Positions 34,414 to 45,060 of a DNA stretch of 64,000 bases are shown here, piece after piece. This stretch comes from Ctena decussata (Eukaryota > Mollusca > Bivalvia > Lucinida > Lucinidae), in NCBI GenBank assembly GCA_963989385.1, contig OZ022499.1, positions 36,394,866 to 36,458,865 of the forward strand, given 5' to 3'. Each line of letters begins with the position of its first letter. Within the stretch, counting starts at the first letter, position 1. The notes beneath the pieces were generated by a model. The model was given only the letters and a program-made list of their open reading frames with translations. It did not search any database and was not told the origin of the DNA. The translations under genes were made by a program, and so were the position numbers.

Positions 34414-37400
34414 GTAAGGAAGCAGTGTTCTTCCCACGGTCTGTATGATTTACCTGTCAAAGTACCATAAAGTCTATATAAACAGCCACAGTCCGAAATA
34501 TATTCTCAACTTTTCCGCTTAGGACAAATATGTGTGTTTCTGGTCTTTCTACCCTAAATTTTCTCCACACTCTAATGATTTTATTTTATATTCTGAAAAA
34601 ATAAAATATTTGTTTTGTTTTTTTCGGTTTGCTGACCTACTCTAATTTTTGGCACAACCCTAAAAATTTTATGCATATGGAGAGAGAAAAAGAAAAGAAA
34701 AGAGAAAGCTGTGCATGATATCCGCCATGTTGGTATTCTTTTGGTGATGTATTTTACCTGTAACCAATCACTATATTTTACAGTTTCGTATTTGCCGATA
34801 TCTTCCAGTCTGCCATTCACAAGTGTTTTCTTTCCATAACATAGTGAGCCTGATTGGGAATAGTTTACTGGTGACACATCAAAAGACAGTCTGTCACCAG
34901 GACCCTTAACTCTTGTGAGGTTGTTTCTTCACGTCACCAAGGTGGGGAATTATAAACACAATCGTCTGCACCTTCAGCAGAGGTGAAGAAACGATGCAGC
35001 TTAGTATGACCGGATAACAAAGAAAGTCCTATGCAGTAATTCAAAACACACCATTTCCAATATGCATATGTCAGTATAGGTGAGTATCTTACTGACTGGT
35101 TTGGGTGGTGAGATACTGTACGCCCTAAGGACACACCCATATTAGGCCTGTACGGATTATATGCCACAAAAAAATCAACCATTCTTTAGCTTTGGCTGCT
35201 TCAAAAGGCTCCCTTTTTGCATCATTTCATCTCTGTATAGTACTGAGAAGCAGATAGTGTGACTTTAGATGATTCGTCCATGACAAAATGGAAAAGTTCA
35301 AAACCATGACTTCTTGCACGGTGACTGTGTCAACAGCATTAAAGAGGGACTTCATTTCCGTTTTTGATGACATGTTAACAAGACACAAGGCTCCTTATTT
35401 TCTTTTTTCACCATCTAACTACTCACTGGTGAGTTAACCACACATTGCCAGTCTATTCTTAAGATTGTAAGATTGTCCATAACAAACAATTGTTCGGCAG
35501 GTTACTGACATCATCATCATGTTTGGCTATTCCTTGTTTGTTTGTTTGTTTTTTTGTTTGTTTGTGTTTTTTTTTTGGGGGGGGGGGGTTTGGGGGGAGA
35601 GGGGGCAGGCAAGATAGGAAACACATTAGTTATTATAAAAGTTAGCCTCACATGTTTTTGTATCATATAGGATAAATGCATTATGAAATGCTGTTTTATG
35701 GCCCTTTCAAAAGTATTTTGGTGGTGTTGAGCTGATAGAAGGATGACAATGAAGGGCTATGTGCAATGGAGCCCATTTATGTGACAGTCATTTGTAACCA
35801 CCACACTGCAACACCCGGGGCATGGCTGGGGATAGCAGGGGAAATGAGCCGTGGTTTTATGTTCACATCATCACTGCAGTGCTGGGCAGTGGGCAAGTGT
35901 CTGGATTTTGACTCTTTTCCACAATAGCAGTGGAAGAAAAACATAAGAAACTGCAGCAGTGTTTTTACAAACTTTTTGTCTCCACAATATGGGGCTTACA
36001 AAGGGGATTTACTAGACGAAAAGTCAAAGTCGATGCTGTTCCCAAGGGCTGGGTGGGGTGTGGGTATACCAATGACTGGTGCATTATGTTCAAACATTTC
36101 CTCCTGCAAGAGGACTGTGTAACCCTTATCACTGACATAGCAGGACAGTGCTAGTGCTAACCATCAAAGTCATTTGATCTATTGTTTTTTTTGTTGTCTT
36201 GCCTGCGAAGCAGAGGCGAGACATATGTATTACTATTCCGGTGTCAGCGGCGGCAGCATCAGAGTAAACTTTTGAGTTTTTGCGTTTACGTCATTTTCTC
36301 AGAAACTATAAGGGCTAGAGCCATGAAACTTGGTTCATGCATACATCTGCAAGAGTAGATCTCAAAGCCATCATCAGTATTGACTTTTGACCTGCATTTT
36401 ACGGTTGACTGACTTTGCAGATTTTTGTCGAGTTTTCGCATTTAGATCATTTTCTCAGAAACTATATGGGCTAGAGCCATGAAACTTGGGTCATGCATTC
36501 ATCTGGAATCGAAGAGCTCAAAGTCATCATCAATACTGAGTCTTTTCCAACATTTTACGTTTGACTGACTTAGCATTTTTTGCCAAGTTTTCACGTTTAG
36601 GTCTGTTTCCCAGAAACTATAAGGGCTAGAGCCATGAAACATGGTTCATGCATACACTTTGCTGATTTAGCTCTGTTTTGTGAAGGCAGGCAAGACACCG
36701 CATTCCGCTGAATTCTTGTCTTTGAACCGCAAAATGATACAAACATTTATCACCTTTTAATGTTCCAGTTATCTAAAGTTATGTACATGTATTTATCAGC
36801 ATTTTGCAAAAGGGGGGCATTATTTAGTGTTTTAAACCAGCCACTGCCATAATAGCTCTAATGAGCTATTTAAAGGTGAGAAGTATACTTTCATAGGAAG
36901 CAATTCTACAATTTATGACTCCCTTTTCTTTAGGAGTCAACACTTAAAGCAAAGAATTTGCTCCTGACAGAGTACACTTTTATCTTAATATATTTTTAAG
37001 TTTTAAGCGAGCATTGCTTGAAATTGGCAAAATTTGTGCAATACATATAAAACAAGTTTCTATGGTTTAAAGCCATTTTTGATGGACTTTAGCATCTTTT
37101 CTTATAGAGAAAATGAAAGATTGGAAGGGGATGTATTAGATACGTGCCATTAGCACTTCAGCCATTTATATTTTCTGAATATTATCACTCCCTGATAGAT
37201 TACGGATCTCTTTCATTTTCTTATGATTCATAACTAAAAATACAACAAATTCTGAACACTTATTTAGACTATTTGCGGATTACACTGTGTCCCAATTTTT
37301 ATAATTATTACGACAACCCATATAAAAGTTTATGGAGCGGTGGAACAAACTATGCAGGCACATCATATATAGGTTAGTGTATACAATATTTTTTAATGCT

Positions 37401-39613
37401 TTTGTATTTTTTCACCTGTGACTATGAAAAGCAAGACACATGTATTTATTTTCCTGCCTTTTCGGTGTAAACTTCGGTTGACTCTTACAGAGAGGTTAGA
37501 CACCACTTTTCACAAAATTTGGTACTTGTATCTGAGGTCTCACTTTGTTAAATGAATTTGATGTATTTATTATATTTAAATTATGTCAATCATTATTCAA
37601 TGTTCGCAGGAAACAGGACCATCAAGAAGAACAAGACGTTCCAAACCGGTAAATTTTGTTGGCCGCCAAATCAGCCATAAGTGGGTACTTGATGAAGGTA
37701 GTGAAAAAACCAAGTGGTATTCAGGAACAGTACTTGAAGTTATTAAAGGTAATGATTAAGAAACAGATCAGCTTTAGCAGTGAATTGTTGCGTAATAATT
37801 CACTGTTTGGAGATCAGTTTTAAAGAAGATCATTTCACGAGCGTGGAGCGCGAGTGAAATAGCTACTTACAACTGACCAACAGACAGGGAATTATTGCTA
37901 AACAATTCAGTGCCAGAGCTAAACTATTTCAATTATAAGGCTCAAAAATGCTAAAAAAGTATTTTCATTCAAACTCTACCAACCTTCCTGCCAGTGCGTT
38001 TATGCTCCCGCCAATATTCTTAACTGTATCTACAGTATATGTAAGTTTTTATAGCGATTTTAGAAAAAAAATCTTGGAATGGTCAAGCCACCTTGCCAAC
38101 CATTTAAAACCATAAACACCCAGAATTTGTGACAGTTGGTATTGAAAGCTAAAAAACCGGTATTTTCTTACAAATAATGTTTAAAAATCCTATTTTTAGC
38201 TTGCCTGTACGAAAGTACTGAGAGCTATTGTTGTCAATTGGACGTCAGTGTCGGCGTTGGCATGGGCGTGGGTGTCACACTTTAAAGTTTGACATTAAAG
38301 TTCTTTTATGTGAAGGGCAAGGCACTGCAGGCGAGCTATCCTGTACGGGGACAGGTCTTGTTCGTAAAAAATGTTATTTCTGCATATAATTTGAATGATT
38401 CATTTTTTTTTAATAAAGATATATCACATGCATGCTAGTGATCAATATAAGCTCGCCTGAATGAAAGTTCAGGAAGAGCTATTGTCACCCTGGCGTCGAG
38501 GGTCCAAATGTGTTGTCATTGTGGACATGCTTGCTTGAAGTTTTATGCATAGCAAGCCACACCACCATAGTGACTGTGTGATGGGCAAGCACCAATTCAG
38601 GTTAGCTATGCTGTCAGACGACAACTCTTGTTAAAAATAACTTGTAACTGCCAAATTTAAGATATGTCAAAGTCACTGGAAGTAGGAGATTTCCAAACAA
38701 AGTATGTGGAGGAATAATGGACCCTGATTCCCTAAAAGTGATGTAGTCAGAATATGCCCAGTGGTCTCAGTAAATCAAGGCAAAAATAAGAATGAATAAT
38801 TTTTAGCTCTTTCTTTAATGGACATCAGCAAAGTGTTTGCTGAAAAAGGAAAAAAACACTTGGTGTACAGATTAGAGACTAGTGCTGTTCACTCCTCTGT
38901 TTATAAAATTTTAAACATAGCATTAGAAATGCCTTTTTATAGGTATGTGGTTGAGTCAGAACCTTGATGATGGCAAAATATTCCTGAATATTGAGGAATG
39001 GTATGGCTGTTATATGGTTTCTGCCTCCATTATAAAAAAGATACAATTGATGAAGATTGTTTGCACAAGTTTTTTTTTAAGTATTTCATTTAACTTTTAC
39101 TGTGAAAGTTTTGTTTACAAAGGTTGAAAACTTCCATAAGAAATAATTCTAAATAATTTGAAAATACATTTCTTTAACAGCTGATAATGCACTGTTCTCA
39201 TGTAGAAATTGTAGTTTCAGCTCCATATCCTTTTGTTTCAAACACACCAAACAGTAAAGAACTTAATAGTACAAGCACATAATACAGCACAGAAGCATCA
39301 GTATGAATAAAAAAATAGATCAAATGCTAATAAATTGTGTATGATAATCTTTATTAAATCTATAGTGTTCAGTAAAAAATGAATTTGGTAGACAAACGGA
39401 ATATTTATGTAAAAAAAATATTTTGAAAATAGGCCAATTGGAGGCTTGAATTGTCATTAATCAGTTAAATATTTGATTACGCACATTTCAGGAGTTGATG
39501 GTGAACCAGATGCAGAATACAAGATTTATTATGATGAGGAGAACATAACATATGATGTGGATGATGTCTACAGTGACTATTTGAAAGGGTGGATAAAATT
39601 TACTGATATTTGA
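34243..39613 (+). CDS. Small Tudor/chromo-barrel-like protein, three coding exons (143 aa)
   Basis: Exons 34243-34413, 37610-37748 and 39492-39613 join in frame (171+139+122 = 432 nt, 143 codons plus TGA). Residues 1-57 are very basic (MAIRRKEKYQKSKRKFGQAC...RRTKSKEK). Residues 58-143 contain RRTRRSKPVNFVGRQISHKW, TKWYSGTVLEVIKG and AEYKIYYDEENITYDV, then DVYSDYLKGWIKF. The pattern W-Y-x-G-x-V...Y-x-I-x-Y-D-x-E is typical of small Tudor/chromo-like beta barrels that read methylated or basic peptides. This makes a nuclear, chromatin-linked role plausible, but it is inferred. The stop codon lies one base before a good donor (TGAG|GTATGT), so the 3' UTR is probably spliced. No named orthologue is recognised. 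Confidence 0.65.
34471..37609 (+). other. Intron 1 of the Tudor-like gene
   Basis: A 3.2-kb intron. It holds a T/G simple tract (35533-35613, including a 12-base G run), the hairpin-capped repeat at 36196-36722, and no other exon that I can support. Confidence 0.5.
36196..36722 (+). repeat. Hairpin-capped repeat, GTCTTGCCTGCGAAGCAG type
   Basis: The left edge is GTCTTGCCTGCGAAGCAGAG, then GCGAGAC. The right edge is GGCAGGCAAGACACCGCATT, ending in ATTCTTGTC. The interior has three ~158-bp units with 'agaaactataagggctagag' (36300, 36460, 36612). Confidence 0.65.
37610..37748 (+). CDS. Tudor-like gene, coding exon 2
   Basis: Acceptor TGTTCGCAG, donor AAAG|GTAATG; 46 codons plus one base. It encodes ETGPSRRTRRSKPVNF through WYSGTVLEVIK, the first strands of the barrel. 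Confidence 0.7.
37775..37920. mobile_element. Short foldback MITE in intron 2
   Basis: CAGTGAATTGTTGCGTAATA and the inverted partner GAATTATTGCTAAACAATTC (near 37887) form the arms. The centre holds CACGAGCGTGGAGCGCGAGTG. It lies 27 bp after the exon 2 donor. Confidence 0.6.
38192..38362 (+). repeat. Short hairpin-capped repeat, copy 1 (~170 bp)
   Basis: TTTTTAGCTTGCCTGTACG with hairpin GTACGAAAGTAC, then GAGAGCTATTGTTGTC. It ends CTATCCTGTACGGGGACAGG, then TCTTGTT. Confidence 0.7.
38447..38632 (+). repeat. Short hairpin-capped repeat, copy 2
   Basis: TAAGCTCGCCTGAATGAAAG, then TTCAGGAAGAGCTATTG. It ends AGCTATGCTGTCAGACGACA, then ACTCTTGTT. Same family as 38192 and 42874. Confidence 0.7.
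39492..39613 (+). CDS. Tudor-like gene, coding exon 3 and stop
   Basis: Acceptor CACATTTCAG; one base from exon 2 plus GA makes Gly. It encodes VDGEPDAEYKIYYDEE through GWIKFTDI and TGA. Confidence 0.7.
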
Positions 39614-39910
39614 GGTATGTACAAATAATACACCATTTTTTCCTGAGGTCTACGTAATGTCGGGTATTGAGGATCAGGGTTGGCAATGTCAAGAAAAACA
39701 TCTGGAAAACAGTAATTATTCCATGTCAGGGAAAATTCATAGAATTTGTGTTAGGTCAGGGAAATTTTGAAAAGTGAGAGAATTTAAAACTTAATGGCTT
39801 CTGCAGTCTTCAGTTAATACGTGTATTCTGTTCAAGGAGAAAAGATGCACTTTCTACAGAAATAGTCCAGGTACATTTCCATGATACTCCAGCCACATTT
39901 CCCTCCTTAT

Positions 39911-39980
39911 TGGTGGCTACTCTTAAAGGAAAGAATTTGCTACCTAGAGGGCAAATTCTTTCTTTTAAGAGTAACCTCCT
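39911..39980. repeat. Foldback hairpin
   Basis: GGTGGCTACTCTTAAAGGAA... pairs with ...TTTCTTTTAAGAGTAACCTCC around a short loop. A diverged second hairpin of the same type is at 40037-40107, and a decayed one near 36885-36955. Confidence 0.6.
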
Positions 39981-40036
39981 AATTTCTAAGTTAAACCAAA
40001 CTGTTGAAGTGAAGAGTAGAATTAACTTTTGGATTG

Positions 40037-40107
40037 GTGGCTACTCTTTAAGGTAAAAATTTGCCCCCTGGGGGAGCAAATTATTTCCTTTAAGAGAACC
40101 CACCAAT
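40037..40107. repeat. Foldback hairpin, second copy
   Basis: GGTGGCTACTCTTTAAGG... pairs with ...CCTTTAAGAGAACCCACC. It is the same family as the preceding hairpin, about 126 bp away in direct orientation. Confidence 0.55.
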
Positions 40108-40414
40108 AGCAAATTATACAGTTTGCACTGATGAAGTGAACAGTAAAATTAACTTTTGCATTGTTAAAAAGGGTATGGAAAAACTGTAAAATATCAGATT
40201 AAAATTGTGGAAAATTCAGAGAATTTTGAAGTGAAAGATAAGTGGCAACCCTCAGGATAATTTTGAGTTAATTTTTCTGCATTTCTTTACTAAAACATAC
40301 AGTGTGACACTCATTAGAAACATCTCTGCAAGATGGTTCTATTGGGGGGTCACAGCATGTGGTTTTATCTAGAAATTTGGAATAGTTAGCAATAAAGTTA
40401 ACTGTTACTCCTTG

Positions 40415-41644
40415 TTTTTATCCCCCGACCGAAAGGTTCGGGGGATATAGCGATGAGCCTGGCGTCCGTCCGTCCGTCCGTCCGTCCGTCCGTCCGTCCG
40501 TCCGTCTGTCCGTCCGTCCGTCCGTCCGTCCGTAAACACTTTCTTGTCCGCTCTATATCTTGAATACCCTTTGGAATATTTTCATGATACTTCAAAGTTA
40601 TGTAGAACAGGTCATGACGATGTGTCGCGTACAAGAATGGTAACTCTTGCTATTGTACTTTTTGAATTATCTCCCCTTTGGTGATTTTTTGGCAGATTCG
40701 TGTCCGCTCTGTAACTTGAATACCCTTTGGAATATTTTCATGATACTTCACAGAAATGTAGAACAGGTCATGACGATGTGTCGCGAACAAGAATGACAAC
40801 TCTTGCTTTCTTACTTTTTGAGTTATTTCCCCTTGATAGTTTTAGGTGTGATTTTTTGGCAGATTCGTGTCCGCTCTATAACTAGAATACCCTTTGGAAT
40901 ATTCTCATAATACTTCACAGATATGTAGAACAGGTCATGACGGTGTGTCGCGAAAAAGAATGACAACTCTTGCTTTCTTACTTTTTGAGTTATTTCCCCT
41001 TGATCATTTTAGGTATGATTTCGTGTCCGCTCTATAACTTGAATACCTTTTAGAATATTTTCATGATACTTCACAGATATGTAGAACAGGTCATGACGAT
41101 GTGTCGCAAACAAGAATGACAACTCCTGCTTTCTTACTTTTTGAGTTATTTCCCCTTGATGGTTTTAGGTCTGATTTCGTGTCCGCTGTATAACTTGAAT
41201 ACCTTTTGGAATATTTTCATGATACTTCACAGATATGTAGAACAGGTGGTGATGATGTGTCGTGAATAAGAATGACAACTCTTGCTTTCTTACTTTTGGA
41301 GTTATTTCCCTTTGATGATTTTAGGTGTCCGCTCCATAGCTTGAATACCTTTTGAATATTTTCATGATACTTCACAGATATGCAGAACAGGTCATGACAA
41401 TTTGTCTCATACATGAATGATAACTCTTGCTTTTAGACTCAGTGAATTATTTCCCTTTGGTAGTTTGAGCTGCTGTTTGAGTCTCTGCTCCATAACTGTA
41501 TAACCCTGGCCAGCTCCAGAATTTGAATAACCGTGTACCTTTTAGAATATTGATGATCATGCTGTGATATCTTATCAGTGTTCCCAACTCTCTCTTACCC
41601 CTCCACATTCCCGTGACCCCTCCCGCACCCCCCCCCCACTCCCC

Positions 41645-41675
<31 letters not shown>

Positions 41676-42006
41676 AAAAAAAATTTCCAGATTTGGATTC
41701 TTTGTCCAAATTCACTTACTAGAGAGCTCAAAATTAGATTTGTAGGGCTTGTACTTTAGAAGTTATTTACACATTTTGAAAGTTGAATGTATCGTATGCT
41801 ATACATTTGTGTATATGGTGGCTGTTTGAGATATTACCTCTTTTTAGCAGTCAAGCATACTGTTTTAGTCTGAGTGTTAGATAATTATGCATCTGTTAAC
41901 AGTTAATGTCAATCAGAAGCATAAAAAATGACAATATATTACTAATATGTGTTTTGAAGTGCACCCTTTTTACCAAGGCCCATGGGGGTCTTGGGTCGGG
42001 GGATTT
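40415..42006 (+). repeat. Hairpin-capped repeat with ATCCCCCGACC edge
   Basis: The left edge TTTTTATCCCCCGACCGAAA, then GGTTCGGGGGATAT, forms a hairpin. It is followed by a (CGTC)n run at 40463-40533 and about six units of 155-165 bp with 'tccgctctataacttgaata' (40550, 40704, 40869, 41029, 41187, 41333). GGGTCGGGGGATT near 41993 is a possible right edge. A 25-bp C run and an 18-bp A run abut at 41641-41683. Frames across the run are not genes. Confidence 0.6.
40463..40533 (+). repeat. (CGTC)n microsatellite
   Basis: About 17 tetranucleotide units with a single T interruption. Confidence 0.9.
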
Positions 42007-42600
42007 GCCATCTCCTCTGATGGCTATTTTTGTTATGCATTACCATGGCAACTAGATACCAGGAATAGTTTGACTAGGTTAAGAAAAATTGCTTTCACTG
42101 TAGAAGCTACATGCAGTTAATATCAGATGTCCAGTTTCGTATTTCATAGTTAGTTCTTTAAACATTTACAACCGAGAGCCCAAAACACCATAATGATCCT
42201 AAATAGTAGGACACATGGCCCAAATACTTCAAGTAATTTATACCTTTTTTGTGCGGAAAAGATGAAGGCTAATTACTACTAGTGTATCCTTCAATCACAC
42301 TTTTTTTTGTGAGCAGTTTGATCGTAGTATACATTGAATGCTCAGGAACATCTGTCCCAATATTTATGATCATTGCGTTAAATTTTTTTAGACTGGTTAC
42401 CCGGAGTTACTTTACAATTGTAGAGAGTATAAGGGGTGCAATTTTTCTAATATATAATATTAAAAATGGAATAAAGACAAGACTGAATGAAAGTCAGGGT
42501 ACACCCGTATCAGACTTATCAGACTGCTGTGAGGCATGACATAAGTGTCTAATCTCCACCTCTGGTGCTAACCATACCGTGCCGTTATTTATCCCTTCAG

Positions 42601-42628
42601 ATGACACCAACGGGCTGTCAAAACCCAT
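42601..42628 (+). other. Possible 3' UTR mini-exon of the Tudor-like gene
   Basis: Acceptor TTTATCCCTTCAG and donor CCCAT|GTAAGG bound 28 bp. A second acceptor, CATTTTTTCAG, is at 43103-43113. Either could receive the donor just after the stop at 39614. No direct proof. Confidence 0.25.
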
Positions 42629-42873
42629 GTAAGGATACTTGCATCAACTTCTGCAGGTGCCAAGGAATGGTGGTAGTGTTCTGGTTTACACGTTAGTATA
42701 AAGATAAGGAGGTTGCAGGTTTGATGCCCACTTCTCGGGTCTTTCAGACGATACTTTAGTCTGAGGTCCTGTCTCTGTATGACCTTTGCATCTGTGGGCC
42801 ATTACATTAATGTTAATTCACTCACTCTGCAGGTGCCCAGCTAATAAATTTTTGGTCTGCACATACATTTTAC

Positions 42874-43046
42874 ATTTTTAGCTCACCTGAACGAAGTTCA
42901 GGAAGAGCTATTGTACTACCCCTGGCGTCGGCGTTGGGCCATTGGCGTCGGCGTTAGCTAAATGTTAAAGTTTTATGTTAAATTTTTGTATGTGATGGAC
43001 AAGGCGCTGTCAGGCTAGCTATCCTGTCCCGGTGACAGGTCTTGTT
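42874..43046 (+). repeat. Short hairpin-capped repeat, copy 3
   Basis: TTTTTAGCTCACCTGAACG with hairpin TGAACGAAGTTCA, then AGAGCTATTG. It ends CTATCCTGTCCCGGTGACAG, then GTCTTGTT. Confidence 0.75.
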
Positions 43047-43780
43047 GTACATTAGAATCAGGTGCAAGTGATAAGTTACAATTTTTCTTTAATGATACTC
43101 TTCATTTTTTCAGCTTTGATGCCGTAGAGCTCAGGAGACTGTGCTCCTGTCCAGTCCACACAAGCCCATTGCCACAATCAACAGGTCATATCCGTTCTTC
43201 AACAGCTGATTTGGTCTAGCCAGCTGATTTGACAGTTTTACTCTTTTCAAGGGAGACAACAGCAACTGATATAAATATTGTGGCATAGCAGGTATTGTCC
43301 ACCATACCTTGTCTGTGGTACTACTTTATAAACCAAAAATATGTCTGAAAAATCATGATTTTGTACACTGGGTATGGACATTTCAATGCTGTTCATTCCT
43401 TTATGTTTCAATAATGAGACTGCAGACTTTCATACATTGTAGAGTGATAGCTGGACTAAATAATGATGAAGGTTTATTGTGGAATTATAATGTGGAAAAT
43501 TAGTTCAGACGTAAACGGATTCAAAGTACATGAGGTGAGATATATCTGTCTCTTTATGCAGAAATTTCACAAAATATACATGAACAGGCTGTGAACATGA
43601 TGAAACAACGTTTAGACTTTGGTATATGTAGAAAAAAAATGTATTTTTGAAAAAATTCAATTGCACATATTTTCACGTACCCCACCCACCTGTGTTCATT
43701 GGGAAACCCTTAAACAATACATTAGTTAAACAAATTGTTTACTTTCACACATATCGGTACTATATACGAAAAAGATACCG
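43047..43780 (+). other. Possible 3' UTR and flank of the Tudor-like gene
   Basis: An acceptor ends at 43113 and is followed by sequence without a long open frame. No clear AATAAA is seen close by. Nothing else was recognised. Confidence 0.25.
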
Positions 43781-45060
43781 TATATATGCCGGTGCATACC
43801 CTTGACAATTGGTTATTATTCGGCGTTCGTAAATATTCGGACACTTAAAAAAAATATAATTTTTGCCAAATTAAATGTTCGGACAGTAAAAAAAATAATT
43901 ATTTTAATCCGTCCGAATAATTAGGGTAAATACGGTATGTATGTCTGTCTGTTCGTCCGTCCGTGAGCACTTCGTTTCCGTTCGATAACTTGAGGATTTA
44001 ATAACTGATTTTCTTCAAACTTGGCATATGAATTGGTCTTGAGAATATCTCGGTTGGGATTGTTAATGGGCAGATTTTGGTATCTTGTGACAGAGTTATT
44101 GCCCTTAACAGTGGCGCAAAAGTGGTTTTTGGTCTGTTATTCCTTTACACTTTGAAATATCATAATGAAATTTCACAGAAATGATATATTGTTGTTAGCA
44201 GAATTTTTTCCACCCGGGTTATATGCCCCTGCCCTGGGGCTATATACATGTATAAAATCATGAAAAATTCTGTATAAAATCAGGGTTGAAATTGATTTTC
44301 CTGAAACTTGTTACAGCTTATCGAAGCAATATAAGCTTTCTGTCATGATCAAAATTTTGTCCCCAGGGGTTATCTGCCCCCGGAGCTATATACATGTATA
44401 AAATCATGAAAAACTCTGTATAAAATCAGTGTTGAAAGTGATTTTCCTGAAACTTGCTACAGCTTATCGAAGCAATATAAGCTTTCTGTCATGATAAAAA
44501 AATTGTCCCCAGGGGTTATCTGGCCCGGGCACAGGGCTATATACATGTATAAAATCATGAAAAAATCCATATAAAATCAGATTTTTGGTATATCTTTATG
44601 AAATTTCACAAAAATGATATAAGTAACGTTAGCTTTATTTTAAAACCAGAATTTAGTCCAGCAGGGTTATCTGCCCCTGCCACGGGCATATATACATGTA
44701 TAAAATCATAAAATCAGAACTGAAAGGAATTTTTATGAAACATGTAACAATTGATCAAAGCAATAATAGCTTCAAGTTATGGTTAAAATTTTATCAGAAG
44801 GAGGTTAAACCGTTAATTATCTGCCTCAGTCCTGTAGCTATATACAAGTATGAAATCGTGAAAAAAAAAAAGCTATGAAAGGTTTGCAGTGGCGGGGTAT
44901 TACGCAGTCGTTAACGATGCTTTTATTTTTATTTTCAACTCATTTTCCTTTAAAAGAACATGCTATTCAGCAGATGCTCCTTATCTCTTCTGCACCACTT
45001 TTAGATAAGACCATTTTGCAACAGGATAAAGATAGACCCCACCGCCACCTTATTTAAGAA
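43781..45060 (+). repeat. Complex repeat: TTAGGGTAAATACGG end, (GTCC)n and ~145-bp units
   Basis: Two 'attcggaca' blocks and TTAGGGTAAATACGGTA (43921-43938) are followed by GTCTGTCTGTTCGTCCGTCC. Four ~145-bp units with 'tatatacatgtataaaatca' follow (about 44243, 44388, 44529, 44689), and a GTGGCGGGGTATTACG edge at about 44889. A partial inverted relative is at 23590-24000. Confidence 0.5.

Noticed and set aside
40398..40634. Minus-strand frame with repeated TDGR
   Set aside because: The peptide is the translation of the (CGTC)n microsatellite.
41447..41731. Minus-strand Gly-rich frame
   Set aside because: It is created by the poly-C/poly-A tract.
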